Shown: positions 46,099 through 55,550 of the stretch, in pieces
Layout of the letters: each line of letters starts with the position of its first letter
How positions within the stretch are numbered: the first letter of the stretch is position 1
NCBI GenBank assembly: GCA_947501215.1
Contig: CANMUS010000003.1
Coordinates: forward strand, 248,001 to 312,000
Direction of reading: 5' to 3'
DNA from: an uncultured Erythrobacter sp.
GTDB taxonomy: Bacteria > Pseudomonadota > Alphaproteobacteria > Sphingomonadales > Sphingomonadaceae
Length of the DNA stretch: 64,000 bases
Made by a program: the position numbers and the translations under genes
The notes under the pieces: model-generated
Seen by the model: the letters and a program-made list of their open reading frames with translations, nothing else
What the model was told of the DNA's origin: nothing
The model's database searches: none

Positions 46099-47076
46099 CT
46101 ACCGCCCGTCGAAGGCGCGCTGGAGGGCGGCGGGATCGGTCTCGCCGCTCGCCAGCAACAATTGCAGGAGGATGCGTGCCTTCTGCGGATTGAGCGCGCG
46201 GGCGGCGACGAAGCTGTTGGCATCGTCCTCCGGCTCGCGATCGACCAGCCCTTCGTCGGCGCGGCTCGCGCGGACCACGGCGACGCCTGACGCTGCAACC
46301 TGGATCAGCGCCTGACGCACGGGCTCTGGCATATTGCCCTCGCCCACACCCGCGACGACGACGCCGCGTATGTTCTCACCGAGCTGGCACTTCACTGCGT
46401 CGGCATTTTGCCCGGCGTGGACATAGACGACTGGCACCTCCGGCAAAGCGTCGCACCACGCCAAACGCGCCTCCTTGCGGTCACCCCACGGCGCACCGAA
46501 CCATTCAAGCGTGCCGGGTGTGACCAGAGCAATCGATTCGCGCGGAAAACCGCGAAACGCTTCGGAGCCGCGCGTGCGAACCTTGCGCACGTCGCGCGCG
46601 GCGAAGACGCGGTCCCCCATCACCACCAGCGTGCCGCGGCCTGCTGCATTCGCGTCGCAGGCCACGCGAACGGCGTTGGCGAAATTCCGCAGCCCGTCGT
46701 AGCCGACCGCGTCGGCGGGGCGCATCGCTCCGACGACGACCACCGGCTTGTTGGAGGGCAACGTCAGGTCAAGCAGGAACGCGGTTTCCTCCAGCGTATC
46801 GGTGCCATGGGTCACGATCACGCCCGAACAATCCGGATCGTTCAGTGCCTCCATGGTTGCGCGGTGAAGCGGGTTCCACACCTGCGGACCGATGTCCGCC
46901 GAATCGATATTGGCGATCTGATGGCCCGAAAGCTCCGCCTCCAGCCCCAGTCCGCCCACGCGTTCGAGATACTCCTCGATCCCGATCTCGCCCGCGCGAT
47001 AATCCTGCGCGATCGCATTGCCCGCGATCCCGGCGATGGTGCCGCCGGTGGCGAGAACGGTGAGCCTGGTCGTCAT
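46099..47076 (-). CDS. asparaginase
   Basis: Hydrolyses asparagine to aspartate and ammonia. 325 residues; the nucleophile Thr is in ATGGTIAG near residue 12 and the second Thr-Asp pair in VTHGTDTLEETAFLL. GAMRPADAVGYDGLRN and the C-terminal GVVVAGVGEGNMP are typical. No signal peptide is visible, so it is probably cytosolic; a periplasmic form cannot be excluded. Confidence 0.94.
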   Translation of the reverse strand: MTTRLTVLATGGTIAGIAGNAIAQDYRAGEIGIEEYLERVGGLGLEAELSGHQIANIDSADIGPQVWNPLHRATMEALNDPDCSGVIVTHGTDTLEETAFLLDLTLPSNKPVVVVGAMRPADAVGYDGLRNFANAVRVACDANAAGRGTLVVMGDRVFAARDVRKVRTRGSEAFRGFPRESIALVTPGTLEWFGAPWGDRKEARLAWCDALPEVPVVYVHAGQNADAVKCQLGENIRGVVVAGVGEGNMPEPVRQALIQVAASGVAVVRASRADEGLVDREPEDDANSFVAARALNPQKARILLQLLLASGETDPAALQRAFDGR

Positions 47077-47174
47077 GCGCGCCGCCTAGCTGCCGATTGG
47101 CGATCTCGGCAATTGATTTTAAGATTTGCGACGCTATGTGCAGCGGACCGCCACATCGGCGGCACCCGTGGTTG

Positions 47175-47250
47175 GGGCGATTAGCTCAGTTGGTAGAGCA
47201 TCTCGTTTACACCGAGAGGGTCGGCAGTTCGAGCCTGTCATCGCCCACCA
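47175..47250 (+). tRNA. tRNA-Val (anticodon TAC)
   Basis: 76 bases with a full cloverleaf: acceptor GGGCGAT paired with ATCGCCC, D-arm GCTC...GAGC, anticodon stem TCTCG/CGAGA with loop TTTACAC (anticodon TAC), and T-arm with GTTCGAG. CCA is encoded (47248-47250). It decodes GTA and probably other GTN codons. No integrase or attachment duplicate is seen beside it. Confidence 0.97.
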
Positions 47251-47274
47251 CCACTCCCGATACAGGCCGATCTT

Positions 47275-47850
47275 CTATCCGCCGATCGCCTCGTCGATCG
47301 CGGCGCGGGCATCCTCGCTCGACCAGTCGTAATCGCCCGACACGCGCCAGATTTCCTGCCCCATCGCATCGTAGAACACTGTCGTCGGCATGACTCCGCC
47401 GCCGATAGCGAAGCCCAGTTCGCCTTCGGGGTCCATCCACGACCCTAACATTGCGAAATCGCGCTCGGCGAAGAAGGGGCCGACCTTTTCCGCGCCCTGC
47501 ATGTCCTGGCTGACGGTCAGCACGCGCAGGCTTCCTTCGTAATCGACGGCCAGCTCGTCCAGCAGCGGCATCTCCTTCACGCAGGGCGCGCACCAGGTGG
47601 CCCAGAGGTTCACCAGCACCGGCGTGCCCTGCAACGCGCCCATGTTCAGCACATCCCCCTGCAGGTCGCGCACATTGCTCGCTGGCATCAGCGTGCCGGC
47701 CTGCGAACGGTCGATCTCGCCGGTTGGCGCGGGCGTAGCGGTGCTTTCTTGCGCGGTGTCCGGCGCCCCCCTATCGCAGCCCGCAACAAGCAGACCCAGG
47801 GTGAATGCAACAGTGAGCGACAAGCGGGACAATTCGGGCTCCAATGCCAT
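47275..47850 (-). CDS. TlpA-family thiol:disulfide reductase, lipoprotein
   Basis: Envelope thioredoxin-like protein of 191 residues. The lipobox is in GLLVAGC (Cys about 25). The active site is [13 protein letters not shown] and the cis-Pro is in GVMPTTVF. Such proteins reduce cytochrome c maturation components or other exported thiols. ATG 47850 is used; TTG codons 18 and 27 bases downstream could also start it. Its 5' end overlaps the 5' end of argH on the other strand. Confidence 0.9.
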   Translation of the reverse strand: MALEPELSRLSLTVAFTLGLLVAGCDRGAPDTAQESTATPAPTGEIDRSQAGTLMPASNVRDLQGDVLNMGALQGTPVLVNLWATWCAPCVKEMPLLDELAVDYEGSLRVLTVSQDMQGAEKVGPFFAERDFAMLGSWMDPEGELGFAIGGGVMPTTVFYDAMGQEIWRVSGDYDWSSEDARAAIDEAIGG

Positions 47851-49225
47851 GTGGGGCGGCAGGTTCGCACAAGGGCCTAGCGCGATCATGCGCGAAATCA
47901 ACGCCTCGATCCCGTTCGACAAGGCGCTATGGCGACACGATATCGAAGCCAGCAAGGCGCATGTCGCCATGCTCGGCGCGCAAGGCATCGTCACGCCTGA
48001 AGACAGGGCGACCATCACCGAGGGTCTCGACAAGGTCGCCGCCGAATATGCGCGCGAGGGCGTGCCGGAGGACTGGGACCTCGAAGACATCCACATGACA
48101 ACCGAGAGCCGTCTGGCCGAACTGATCGGTCCGGCCGCAGGACGTCTCCACACCGCGCGCAGCCGCAACGACCAGGTGGCGACCGATTTCCGCCTCTGGG
48201 TCCGCGATGCGCTCGACCAGATCGATGCGGGATTGCTGGCACTGCAACAGGCGCTGGTGACACGCGCGGGAGAGCATGGCGCCAGCATCATGCCCGGCTT
48301 CACCCATCTGCAGACCGCGCAGCCGGTGACGCTCGGGCATCATCTCATGGCCTATTACGAGATGATCGCGCGCGATCGCAGCCGGTTTGCCGATGCGCGA
48401 AAGCGCATGAACGAAAACCCGCTCGGCAGTGCGGCACTGGCCGGAACCGGCTTCCCGATCGACCGCGACGCGACCGCGCAGGCGCTCGGCTTCGACCGGC
48501 CGACGCGCAACAGCCTCGATGCCGTATCCGACCGAGACTTCGCGCTCGATTACCTGATGGCAGCGAGCCAGTGCGCGCTGCATCTGAGCCGACTAGCCGA
48601 AGAGTTCATCATCTGGGCCAGCCAGCCCTTCGGCTTCGTGCGCATGCCCGATACGCTCTCCACCGGCAGCTCCATCATGCCGCAGAAGAAGAACCCCGAC
48701 GCCGCGGAACTCGTGCGGGGACATGCGGGCCGCGTGATCGGCTGCGCCACCGCGCTGATGGTGACGATGAAGGGGCTCCCGCTCGCCTATTCCAAGGACA
48801 TGCAGGACGACAAGCCGCCGGTGTTCGAAGCGCACGGCCTGATGGCGCTGAGCATCGCCGCGATGACCGGCATGGTGGCGGACAGCGACTTCAGGACCGG
48901 GCGCATGCGCGAAGCGGCCGAACTCGGCTATGCCACCGCCACCGACCTTGCGGACTGGCTTGTGCGTGAGGCGGACATCCCTTTCCGCGAAGCGCACCAC
49001 ATTACCGGCGCTGCCGTGAAGCGCGCCGAGGCGGATGGCGTGGCGCTCGACCAGCTGCCGCTGGATGTGCTCAGGGCGATCGACGAGCGGATCGACGAGC
49101 GCGTTTACGAGGCGCTATCGGTCGATGCCTCGGTCGCCTCGCGCAGCTCCTATGGCGGAACCGCGCCCGAACAGGTAAAGGCGCAGGTTCACGCCGCTCG
49201 CAGGGCGCTGGGAATGGATGAGTAG
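47813..49225 (+). CDS. argH: argininosuccinate lyase
   Basis: Last step of arginine synthesis, releasing fumarate. The signature [12 protein letters not shown] is intact, as is [14 protein letters not shown]. The GTG start at 47813 gives [18 protein letters not shown], the usual short N-terminal tail; ATG 47849 would begin at MWGGRF. With GTG, 38 bases overlap the divergent tlpA; with ATG, the two start codons still overlap inside CATG (47848-47851). lptM-like and lysA follow. Confidence 0.94.
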   Translation: MSDKRDNSGSNAMWGGRFAQGPSAIMREINASIPFDKALWRHDIEASKAHVAMLGAQGIVTPEDRATITEGLDKVAAEYAREGVPEDWDLEDIHMTTESRLAELIGPAAGRLHTARSRNDQVATDFRLWVRDALDQIDAGLLALQQALVTRAGEHGASIMPGFTHLQTAQPVTLGHHLMAYYEMIARDRSRFADARKRMNENPLGSAALAGTGFPIDRDATAQALGFDRPTRNSLDAVSDRDFALDYLMAASQCALHLSRLAEEFIIWASQPFGFVRMPDTLSTGSSIMPQKKNPDAAELVRGHAGRVIGCATALMVTMKGLPLAYSKDMQDDKPPVFEAHGLMALSIAAMTGMVADSDFRTGRMREAAELGYATATDLADWLVREADIPFREAHHITGAAVKRAEADGVALDQLPLDVLRAIDERIDERVYEALSVDASVASRSSYGGTAPEQVKAQVHAARRALGMDE

Positions 49226-49462
49226 ATGAACAGATTGCCGATCCTTGTGTGCGCGCTAGCGCTCACCGCCTGCGGGCAAAAATCCGACCTCGCGCCGGTC
49301 GAGGGTGCGGCGCTGCCGCCAGCCCCCTATGGCGCGGAGGCACAGCCGAGCGCGGACGAACTGCTCGTGCTCGACCCGCAGGCCGCGCCCGATCGCTCGG
49401 TCGAATTGCGCACCCGCTCGGAAGAGCGCGAGGACGATCCTTTCGACCTGCCGCCCGAGTAG
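49226..49462 (+). CDS. small lipoprotein between argH and lysA
   Basis: 78 residues with lipobox ALTAC at about residue 12-16 and a disordered, acidic, proline-rich rest. It matches in position and size the LptM-type lipoprotein often found between argH and lysA (E. coli LptM helps LptD mature), but the sequence beyond the lipobox does not prove it. It starts right at the argH stop. Confidence 0.8.
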   Translation: MNRLPILVCALALTACGQKSDLAPVEGAALPPAPYGAEAQPSADELLVLDPQAAPDRSVELRTRSEEREDDPFDLPPE

Positions 49463-49525
49463 GTTCTCAGCCGAAAAGCACAGCTTGCTCGACTTGCCCG
49501 CGCGAATTCGGCAGAGGCGCTGGCC

Positions 49526-50788
49526 ATGGACCATTTCCAGCTCCGTGACGGCGTGCTCCATGCCGAAGACGTGCCCCTGCCGCGCATTGCCGAAGAGGTC
49601 GGCACGCCGGTCTATGTCTATTCGCGCGCCACGCTGACCCGCCATGCCCGCGTGTTCCGCGATGCGCTGGGCGAGCTCGCCGATCCACACATCGCCTTCG
49701 CGGTAAAATCGAACCCCAACCTCGCCGTGCTAAAAGTATTGGCGAACGAGGGCTATGGCGCGGACGTGGTCTCCGGCGGCGAACTGACGCGTGCGCTGAA
49801 GGCAGGGATGAAGCCGGAAGACATCGTGTTCTCCGGCGTGGGCAAGACCCATACCGAGCTGCTCCAGGGCCTCGAGGCGGGTATCGGCCAGTTCAATATC
49901 GAGAGCGAGGAAGAGGGCTACGAGCTCGCCGTGATCGCCGAACGGCACGGCAAGCGGGCAGCGTGCGCGCTGCGGGTGAACCCCGACGTCGATGCGCGGA
50001 CGCATGAGAAGATCTCCACCGGCAAGCGCGAGAACAAGTTCGGCGTCCCGCTCGACCGGGCGGCGGACATCTATGCGCGGCTGGCGGAAGAAGACGGGCT
50101 CGATATGCGTGGCGTCGCCGTCCACATCGGGAGCCAGCTCGGCGATCTGGAACCGCTGGAAACCGCCTTCGGCAAACTCGGCGCGCTAATCGCGGAGCTC
50201 CGCGCGGCAGGTTGCACAGTCACCCATGCCGATCTCGGCGGCGGACTCGGTGTGCCCTACAAGGCGGGCGAAACGCTGCCCGCACCGGCGGAATACGGCG
50301 CGATGGTCGCCCGGGTGACGAAGGACTGGGACGTGCGCCTGATGTTCGAGCCGGGCCGCGTGATCGCGGGCAATGCCGGCGTGCTGCTGACCCGCGTCAT
50401 CCGCTCCAAGCGCAGCGGCAACGGCCCGCCCTTCGTGGTCGTCGATGCGGCAATGAACGATCTCGCGCGCCCCGCCATGTACGGTGCCTGGCACGATTTC
50501 GATGCGGTCGCGCCGAGCGGCGACCGGATGACCGCCCATATCGTGGGCCCGATCTGCGAGACCGGCGACACCTTCGCCATGGACCGCGAGTGCGATGCGC
50601 TGGTCGCGGGCGATCTCGCGGTGTTCCGCACGGCGGGCGCCTATGGTGCGACCATGGCGAGCAGCTACAATTCGCGCGGTTTCGTGGCCGAAGTGCTGGT
50701 CGACGGGGACCGATACGCGGTGGTCGCGGACCGGATCGCGGCGAGCGCGATCATGGATGCGGAACGCGTGCCGGAGTGGCTCGGCTGA
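49526..50788 (+). CDS. lysA: diaminopimelate decarboxylase
   Basis: Last step of lysine synthesis. 420 residues, fold-type III PLP enzyme. The PLP lysine is in FAVKSNPNLAVL, HIGSQLGD and the GGGLGVPY phosphate loop follow, and the partner cysteine is in GPICETGDTFA. ATG 49526 begins the family N-terminus. It belongs to the argH-lipoprotein-lysA unit. Confidence 0.96.
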   Translation: MDHFQLRDGVLHAEDVPLPRIAEEVGTPVYVYSRATLTRHARVFRDALGELADPHIAFAVKSNPNLAVLKVLANEGYGADVVSGGELTRALKAGMKPEDIVFSGVGKTHTELLQGLEAGIGQFNIESEEEGYELAVIAERHGKRAACALRVNPDVDARTHEKISTGKRENKFGVPLDRAADIYARLAEEDGLDMRGVAVHIGSQLGDLEPLETAFGKLGALIAELRAAGCTVTHADLGGGLGVPYKAGETLPAPAEYGAMVARVTKDWDVRLMFEPGRVIAGNAGVLLTRVIRSKRSGNGPPFVVVDAAMNDLARPAMYGAWHDFDAVAPSGDRMTAHIVGPICETGDTFAMDRECDALVAGDLAVFRTAGAYGATMASSYNSRGFVAEVLVDGDRYAVVADRIAASAIMDAERVPEWLG

Positions 50789-50800
50789 TGCCCAAGAAAC

Positions 50801-51568
50801 ATGCATAGCTTGCCGCTCTTCCACCGCATCGCAGACACGCGCGTGGTGGTCGTCGGCACGGGGGACATGGCCGCAGCCAAGGCGCGGCTGGTGACGCGGG
50901 CGGGCGGCATTCCCTGCCCGGAAACCGAAGCACATCACGCCAAGATCGGCTTCGTCGCGCTCGAGGACGAGCGCGCTGCCGAGGCGGCGGCCCTGCGGCT
51001 CAGGCGCGCCGGTCTGCTGGTCAACGTCGCCGACCGGCCGGACTTGTGCGACTTTACCCTGCCCAGCGTGCTCGACCGCGACCCGGTGCTGGTGGCGGTG
51101 AGCACGGGCGGAGCCTCGGCGGGGCTGGCGAAGCATTTGCGGCTGCGACTGGAAGCGCTCTTGCCGCAATCGCTCGGCGCGCTGGCTAAGGCGCTCGAAG
51201 GGGCGCGCGATGCAACCCGCCGCCGTTATCCCGAAGCCGACACCCGTCGCCGCGCGCTCGACACCGCACTGAGCGAAGGCGGCGCACTCGATCCGTTCGA
51301 GACGAGCGATCCCAAGGCGGTCGACGATTGGTTGAAAGACACAGCGCATGAAGCCGATGGCGAGGTCTTCGACTTCACACTGATGAGCGACGATCCGGAA
51401 GACCTCACGCTGCGGCAAGCACGCGCTCTAGGCCGCGCCGACACGGTGCTGCACGATTCCGATCTGCCCGAAGCAATCCTCGTGCGCGCCCGTGCCGATG
51501 CGGTGCGTATCGCTATGCCGGCAGATCCGCCTGCGGATGGACTGACCGTAATCCTACGTCGCGCCTAA
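50801..51568 (+). CDS. CysG-like precorrin-2 dehydrogenase with methyltransferase remnant
   Basis: A 255-residue protein. Residues 1-115 match the NAD-binding precorrin-2 dehydrogenase/ferrochelatase domain of siroheme synthase (FHRIADTRVVVVGTGDMAAAK, LLVNVADRPDLCDFTLPS, STGGASAGLAK), and a dimerisation part follows. From about 188 the sequence resembles the first 50 residues of the SUMT methyltransferase domain (DPEDLTLRQARALGRADTVLHDSDLPEAILVRARADAVRI), then it stops. The GAGPGDP loop there is replaced by MSDDPED. It is therefore a CysG that lost most of the methyltransferase part. Confidence 0.85.
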   Translation: MHSLPLFHRIADTRVVVVGTGDMAAAKARLVTRAGGIPCPETEAHHAKIGFVALEDERAAEAAALRLRRAGLLVNVADRPDLCDFTLPSVLDRDPVLVAVSTGGASAGLAKHLRLRLEALLPQSLGALAKALEGARDATRRRYPEADTRRRALDTALSEGGALDPFETSDPKAVDDWLKDTAHEADGEVFDFTLMSDDPEDLTLRQARALGRADTVLHDSDLPEAILVRARADAVRIAMPADPPADGLTVILRRA

Positions 51569-52542
51569 GCGGCTACCAGCTCCGGCGACACGGCAGCAAC
51601 ATCCGCAAAATAGCGCGCCATGGCATCCGCCGTATCTTCGGACAGCGCTATATGGGCGCGCCTTCGGTCCTCAGGGTCGGCTACCCGAACCAACAAGCCG
51701 GTCTCGACCATCTGGCCGATCCAGCGCAGCGCCGTCGTCGCCGGGACGCCCGAGGCGATGCAGAGCGAGGTCACGCAGACCTTGGTGCCTTCCGCCCGCG
51801 CCGCCGCGAGGTCGAGCAGCATGTCCCAGGCCGGGTCTGCGAACAGGTCGCCATCGAAATAGCGGGCACGCGCCTGGCGGTGCTTGATGATCTGCCGAAT
51901 ATGACCTGCATCGGGCAGACGTGGCCGGTTCGTAGCCGGGCGCTGCCGCACATAGGCATCGTCGTCGCTGCGCCATCCGGGCTGCGGCGCTTCCAGCCGG
52001 AACGCTCCGCCGGTCGCTCGCTGGCCGGGCGCGGTCTTCTCCAGTCGTTCCGCCATGCGACCTACCTGTTCGGTCAGGCGCAGCAGCAGCATCCGGTCTT
52101 CCTCCCCCAGTTCGCGCAGGCGCAGGTTCGGCACATGCGCCAACACTCGCCCAATCGCGATCACCCGCTCCGACCGGCAGGGATCGACCAAGATCTGCGG
52201 TGCGGATGAGGAAAAACAGCCGAAGATCGCATCGAGCGCCCCCATCGTGGTCGAGACGACCATCTGCGTCCCCGCCTTGCCCGCCCGCATGTCGAGCCGC
52301 GATAGCAAGGCCAGAGCGTCCGCCGTATCCTCGGCGCAATCGACCAGTAGCACATCGCCCAACGCGGTAATCGCGCCGTTCGCATACTCGGCGAGCGACA
52401 TGGAATGCAGCACACGGAACCCCGCGGCCTCGGCATCGTCGCGCAACTCGCCGCGGACATGCGCGCGGTCCGCCAGCACGGTCACGCCGATCTGGCACCC
52501 GGCGGAATTGCACACTGGCTCGTAACTGAAATCCGCCTGCAT
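51565..52542 (-). CDS. receiver-like / MarR-type winged-helix regulator
   Basis: A 325-residue protein of a type seen in sphingomonads. Residues about 20-140 look like a response-regulator fold without clear phospho-acceptor (GVTVLADRAHVRGELRDDAEAAGFRVL, VLLVDCAED), then a linker, and a C-terminal winged helix (about 230-325) with CIASGVPATTALRWIGQMVETGLLVRVADPEDRRRAHIALSE, as in MarR proteins. AAGGAG precedes ATG 52542. It is convergent with the CysG-like gene (4-base overlap). Target genes are unknown. Confidence 0.82.
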   Translation of the reverse strand: MQADFSYEPVCNSAGCQIGVTVLADRAHVRGELRDDAEAAGFRVLHSMSLAEYANGAITALGDVLLVDCAEDTADALALLSRLDMRAGKAGTQMVVSTTMGALDAIFGCFSSSAPQILVDPCRSERVIAIGRVLAHVPNLRLRELGEEDRMLLLRLTEQVGRMAERLEKTAPGQRATGGAFRLEAPQPGWRSDDDAYVRQRPATNRPRLPDAGHIRQIIKHRQARARYFDGDLFADPAWDMLLDLAAARAEGTKVCVTSLCIASGVPATTALRWIGQMVETGLLVRVADPEDRRRAHIALSEDTADAMARYFADVAAVSPELVAA

Positions 52543-52669
52543 CGAATCGCGCTCCTTCGACAGAATCAAGAGAGAACGGGATAAGAACAAACGATGATCA
52601 TGACAAGCCGTAGTGCAAAAGCATCTCGCCCGATTGAACCTTTCGCCCCCGTGCTGCGACTATCCCGGC

Positions 52670-53236
52670 ATGACGGGACAGGATCGCCAAACGCCGACTT
52701 CGGAAAGGCTTTACGACGAGCTTCTCGTCACGCTGATCCAGGGCGGGGATAGGCGGGCCGCAGAGCGGCTGGCGGCGCGATGGCAGCCACGGCTCGCCCG
52801 CACCGCGCGCCGATTGCTCGGTAACGGCGAGCAGGCGCTCGCCGCGGTGCAGGAGAGCTGGTTGTCGATCCTGCGCGGTATCGCCGGCTTGCGCGACCCG
52901 TCGCGTTTCGCTCCGTGGGCCTTCGGCATCCTGAGGCGCCGCTGCGTCGACCGGATCCGTGCGCAGCAAACCAAGCGTGCCCGGGATGGCGAAATCGAAG
53001 TGGAGCCCGCCATCGAAAGCGGGGCTGAGGACGGCCTCGCCATCCGCCAGGCGTTCGCGTTTCTGCCGCACGACCAGCGGCTCGCCGCGCAACTGTTTTT
53101 CGTCGAGGGGCTGACCCTCGCCGAGATCGCCGAGGTGCAGGAGGTGCCCGTGGGCCCTGCCAAATCGCGCCTCTTCCAAGCCCGCCGCAAGCTGAAGGCG
53201 ATGCTGGCCGACCATCTAGAAGGAGACGTCACATGA
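52670..53236 (+). CDS. RNA polymerase sigma factor, ECF type
   Basis: A 188-residue sigma-70 family member. Region 2 spans ARWQPRLARTARRLLGNGEQALAAVQESWLSILRGIAGLRDPSRFAPWAFGI and region 4 FLPHDQRLAAQLFFVEGLTLAEIAEVQEVPVGPAKSRLFQARRKL. ATG 52670 is used. It shares ATGA with the membrane protein gene downstream, which is the usual place for an anti-sigma factor. Confidence 0.92.
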   Translation: MTGQDRQTPTSERLYDELLVTLIQGGDRRAAERLAARWQPRLARTARRLLGNGEQALAAVQESWLSILRGIAGLRDPSRFAPWAFGILRRRCVDRIRAQQTKRARDGEIEVEPAIESGAEDGLAIRQAFAFLPHDQRLAAQLFFVEGLTLAEIAEVQEVPVGPAKSRLFQARRKLKAMLADHLEGDVT

Positions 53237-53607
53237 CGAACATCGACGACCGAATCCGCGGCGCCCTCGACGAGGACGACCAGGCATTTCTCGAAAACCT
53301 GCAGGAGGATCGCGGCATGTTTCGCCAGATCGGCGACAGTATGACCGGCCCGCTTGGCGGGTGGGCAAAGGTCGTGTTCGGCTTCGCCATCCTCATCGGC
53401 CTGGCGATGCTATGGGTGGTGCGCAATCTCGTGCTCTCGACCGAGGTCGATCAGGCGACGTTCTGGGCCGTCGTGCTGACCGCCACCTTGGTGGTCCAGG
53501 GCTTTATCAAGGAATGGCTGTTCGCACGGATGAACATGCTGACCATCCTGCGCGAGATTAAACGCCTCCAGCTGCAGGTGGCGATGTTGGAAGAACGGAA
53601 GAACTAA
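53233..53607 (+). CDS. DUF6768-type membrane protein coupled to ECF sigma factor
   Basis: A 124-residue protein with a polar N-terminal part of about 45 residues, two membrane helices (near 46-66 and 75-95), and a C-terminal basic and helical tail. I assign it to the DUF6768-like group from the N-terminus DDRIRGALDEDDQAFLENL. No zinc-binding anti-sigma motif is present. Coupling to the sigma gene by ATGA suggests it controls sigma activity. Confidence 0.82.
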   Translation: MTNIDDRIRGALDEDDQAFLENLQEDRGMFRQIGDSMTGPLGGWAKVVFGFAILIGLAMLWVVRNLVLSTEVDQATFWAVVLTATLVVQGFIKEWLFARMNMLTILREIKRLQLQVAMLEERKN

Positions 53608-54116
53608 GCGCGGATTTCGATCGGGGTCCCCTCGGGCACCAGACTCCAAAGCTCGGCGATTTCCGCATTGGTCAGGGCGATGCAGCCGTCGGTCCAGTCG
53701 CCCGGCACGCGCCGGTCGTTTGGCAGGCCGTTGGGCTGGCCGTGGATGAAGATCAGCCCGCCCGGCGAACGTCCGCGCGCCTGCGCATAAGCACGGTCGG
53801 CGACGTTGGGATAATCGATGTAGAGCGACAGGAAATAGCTCGACTGCTGGTTGCCATAGGTGATCGTATAGCGGCCTTCCGGCGTGCGTTCGTCGCCCTC
53901 GAATTGCTTGTGGCCGATGGGCCGGTCGCCGAACTGCAGGCCGCGATAGGTGCGGATGACCTCCGCGCCCTGATAGACCCACAGCATCCGTTCCGACTTG
54001 TCGATCAGGATGAAGTCGGCGACCTCGCCCTCGCGCGCCTGTTGGGTCGACCCAGGCGACGCGCCGAGCAGCGATAGCGAGAGCAACAGGATGGCGAGCC
54101 AGCGCATGGCGAGCAT
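53604..54116 (-). CDS. L,D-transpeptidase family protein
   Basis: YkuD-fold exported enzyme of 170 residues, predicted to cross-link or trim peptidoglycan in the periplasm. The signal peptide covers about residues 1-25. Catalytic pieces are FIHGQPNG (His) and DGCIALTNAE (Cys). The start may be ATG 54116 or 54107. It shares a 4-base overlap with the convergent membrane-protein gene and lies 20 bases after purA, on the same strand. Confidence 0.92.
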   Translation of the reverse strand: MLAMRWLAILLLSLSLLGASPGSTQQAREGEVADFILIDKSERMLWVYQGAEVIRTYRGLQFGDRPIGHKQFEGDERTPEGRYTITYGNQQSSYFLSLYIDYPNVADRAYAQARGRSPGGLIFIHGQPNGLPNDRRVPGDWTDGCIALTNAEIAELWSLVPEGTPIEIRA

Positions 54117-54135
54117 TCTGCCACCGCTGCGGCAA

Positions 54136-55425
54136 TCAGTCCATGAACGGATCGCGCATCAGGATCGTGTCGTCGCGCTCCGGGCTCGTCGAGACCAGCG
54201 CGACGGGCGTTTCGATCAGTTCCTGCACGCGCTGGATGTATTTCACCGCATTTGCCGGCAGGTCGGCAAAGCTGCGCGCGCCGGCGGTGCTTTCCTTCCA
54301 GCCGTCCATGGTCTCGTAGATCGGCTCGACCGCGGCCTGGTCGGCGGCGTGGCTGGGGAAGTAGTCGAACACCTGCCCGCACAGGCGATAGCCGGTGCAG
54401 ATCTTCACCTCGTCCAGCCCGTCGAGCACGTCGATCTTGGTCAGCGCAATGCCGGTCACGCCGCTGATCGCACAGCTCTGGCGCACGATGACCGCGTCGA
54501 ACCAGCCGACACGGCGCTGGCGGCCGGTGACCGTGCCGAATTCATGGCCTCGCTCGCCCAGCCCCTGGCCGACTTCGTCCTCCAGCTCGGTCGGGAACGG
54601 GCCACTGCCGACGCGCGTGGTATAGGCCTTGACGATGCCGAGCACATAGCCGGTCGCATTGGGCCCCAGCCCGCTGCCTGCCGCGGCGGTGCCGCTGACC
54701 GTGTTGGAGCTGGTGACGAAGGGATAGGTACCATGATCGATATCGAGCAGCACGCCCTGCGCACCTTCGAACAGGATCTTAGCGCCCGCCTTGCGGACCT
54801 TCTTCAGGCGCTTCCACACCGGCTGCGCATATTGCAGCACGAAATCGGCAATTTCGCGCAATTCCTGCAGCAGCGCCTCTCGATCCACCGGCGGCTGGTC
54901 GAACCCGGCGCGCAGTGCGTCGTGATGGGCGCACAGGCGGTCGAGCTGCGGTTCCAGATCGTCAAGATGCGCCAAATCGCACACGCGGATCGCGCGGCGG
55001 CCGACCTTGTCTTCGTACGCCGGGCCGATGCCGCGGCCCGTGGTGCCGATCTTGCCAGTGCCGGCAGCCGCTTCGCGCAGTCCGTCGAGGTCGCGGTGGA
55101 TCGGCAGGATCAGCGGGCAATTGTCCGCCACGGCGAGATTGTCGGCAGTGACCTTCACGCCCTGCCCCTCGATCTTCTCGATCTCGGATTTGAGCGCCCA
55201 GGGATCGAGCACCACGCCGTTGCCGATCACGCTCAGCGTGCCCGACACGATGCCGCTCGGTAGCAGGGACAGCTTGTAGGTCGTCCCGTCGATCACCAGC
55301 GTATGGCCGGCATTGTGCCCGCCCTGGAAACGCACGACGGCATCGGCGCGGCTGGCCAGCCAGTCGACGATCTTGCCCTTGCCTTCATCGCCCCACTGGG
55401 CGCCGATCACGGTGACGTTGGCCAT
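54136..55425 (-). CDS. purA: adenylosuccinate synthetase
   Basis: First step from IMP to AMP, using GTP and aspartate. 429 residues. The P-loop GDEGKGK is at 12-18, GGHNAGHT follows, and [35 protein letters not shown] are intact. In sphingomonads purA often follows hisZ and the ser genes; here three genes on the other strand lie between. Confidence 0.96.
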   Translation of the reverse strand: MANVTVIGAQWGDEGKGKIVDWLASRADAVVRFQGGHNAGHTLVIDGTTYKLSLLPSGIVSGTLSVIGNGVVLDPWALKSEIEKIEGQGVKVTADNLAVADNCPLILPIHRDLDGLREAAAGTGKIGTTGRGIGPAYEDKVGRRAIRVCDLAHLDDLEPQLDRLCAHHDALRAGFDQPPVDREALLQELREIADFVLQYAQPVWKRLKKVRKAGAKILFEGAQGVLLDIDHGTYPFVTSSNTVSGTAAAGSGLGPNATGYVLGIVKAYTTRVGSGPFPTELEDEVGQGLGERGHEFGTVTGRQRRVGWFDAVIVRQSCAISGVTGIALTKIDVLDGLDEVKICTGYRLCGQVFDYFPSHAADQAAVEPIYETMDGWKESTAGARSFADLPANAVKYIQRVQELIETPVALVSTSPERDDTILMRDPFMD

Positions 55426-55550
55426 GTTGGATTAGCTTTCCTGCAATGCTGCACAAACGCCGCGGGCGTTAGGCGCATGCGAAAGGTGGAGCAAGGCATT
55501 TGCCCGGAAACTTGCCGCCAGTTCGCCATTGATAGGGCAAAGGAGACAGC

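Noticed and set aside
47175-47250. tRNA-Val as an integration site for a mobile island
   Set aside because: No integrase, no direct repeat of the tRNA 3' end, and the flanking genes are ordinary housekeeping genes.
47851-48303. Upstream extension of the TlpA protein
   Set aside because: The frame stays open into argH, but the codons are the shadow of argH; the lipoprotein signal begins at about 47850.
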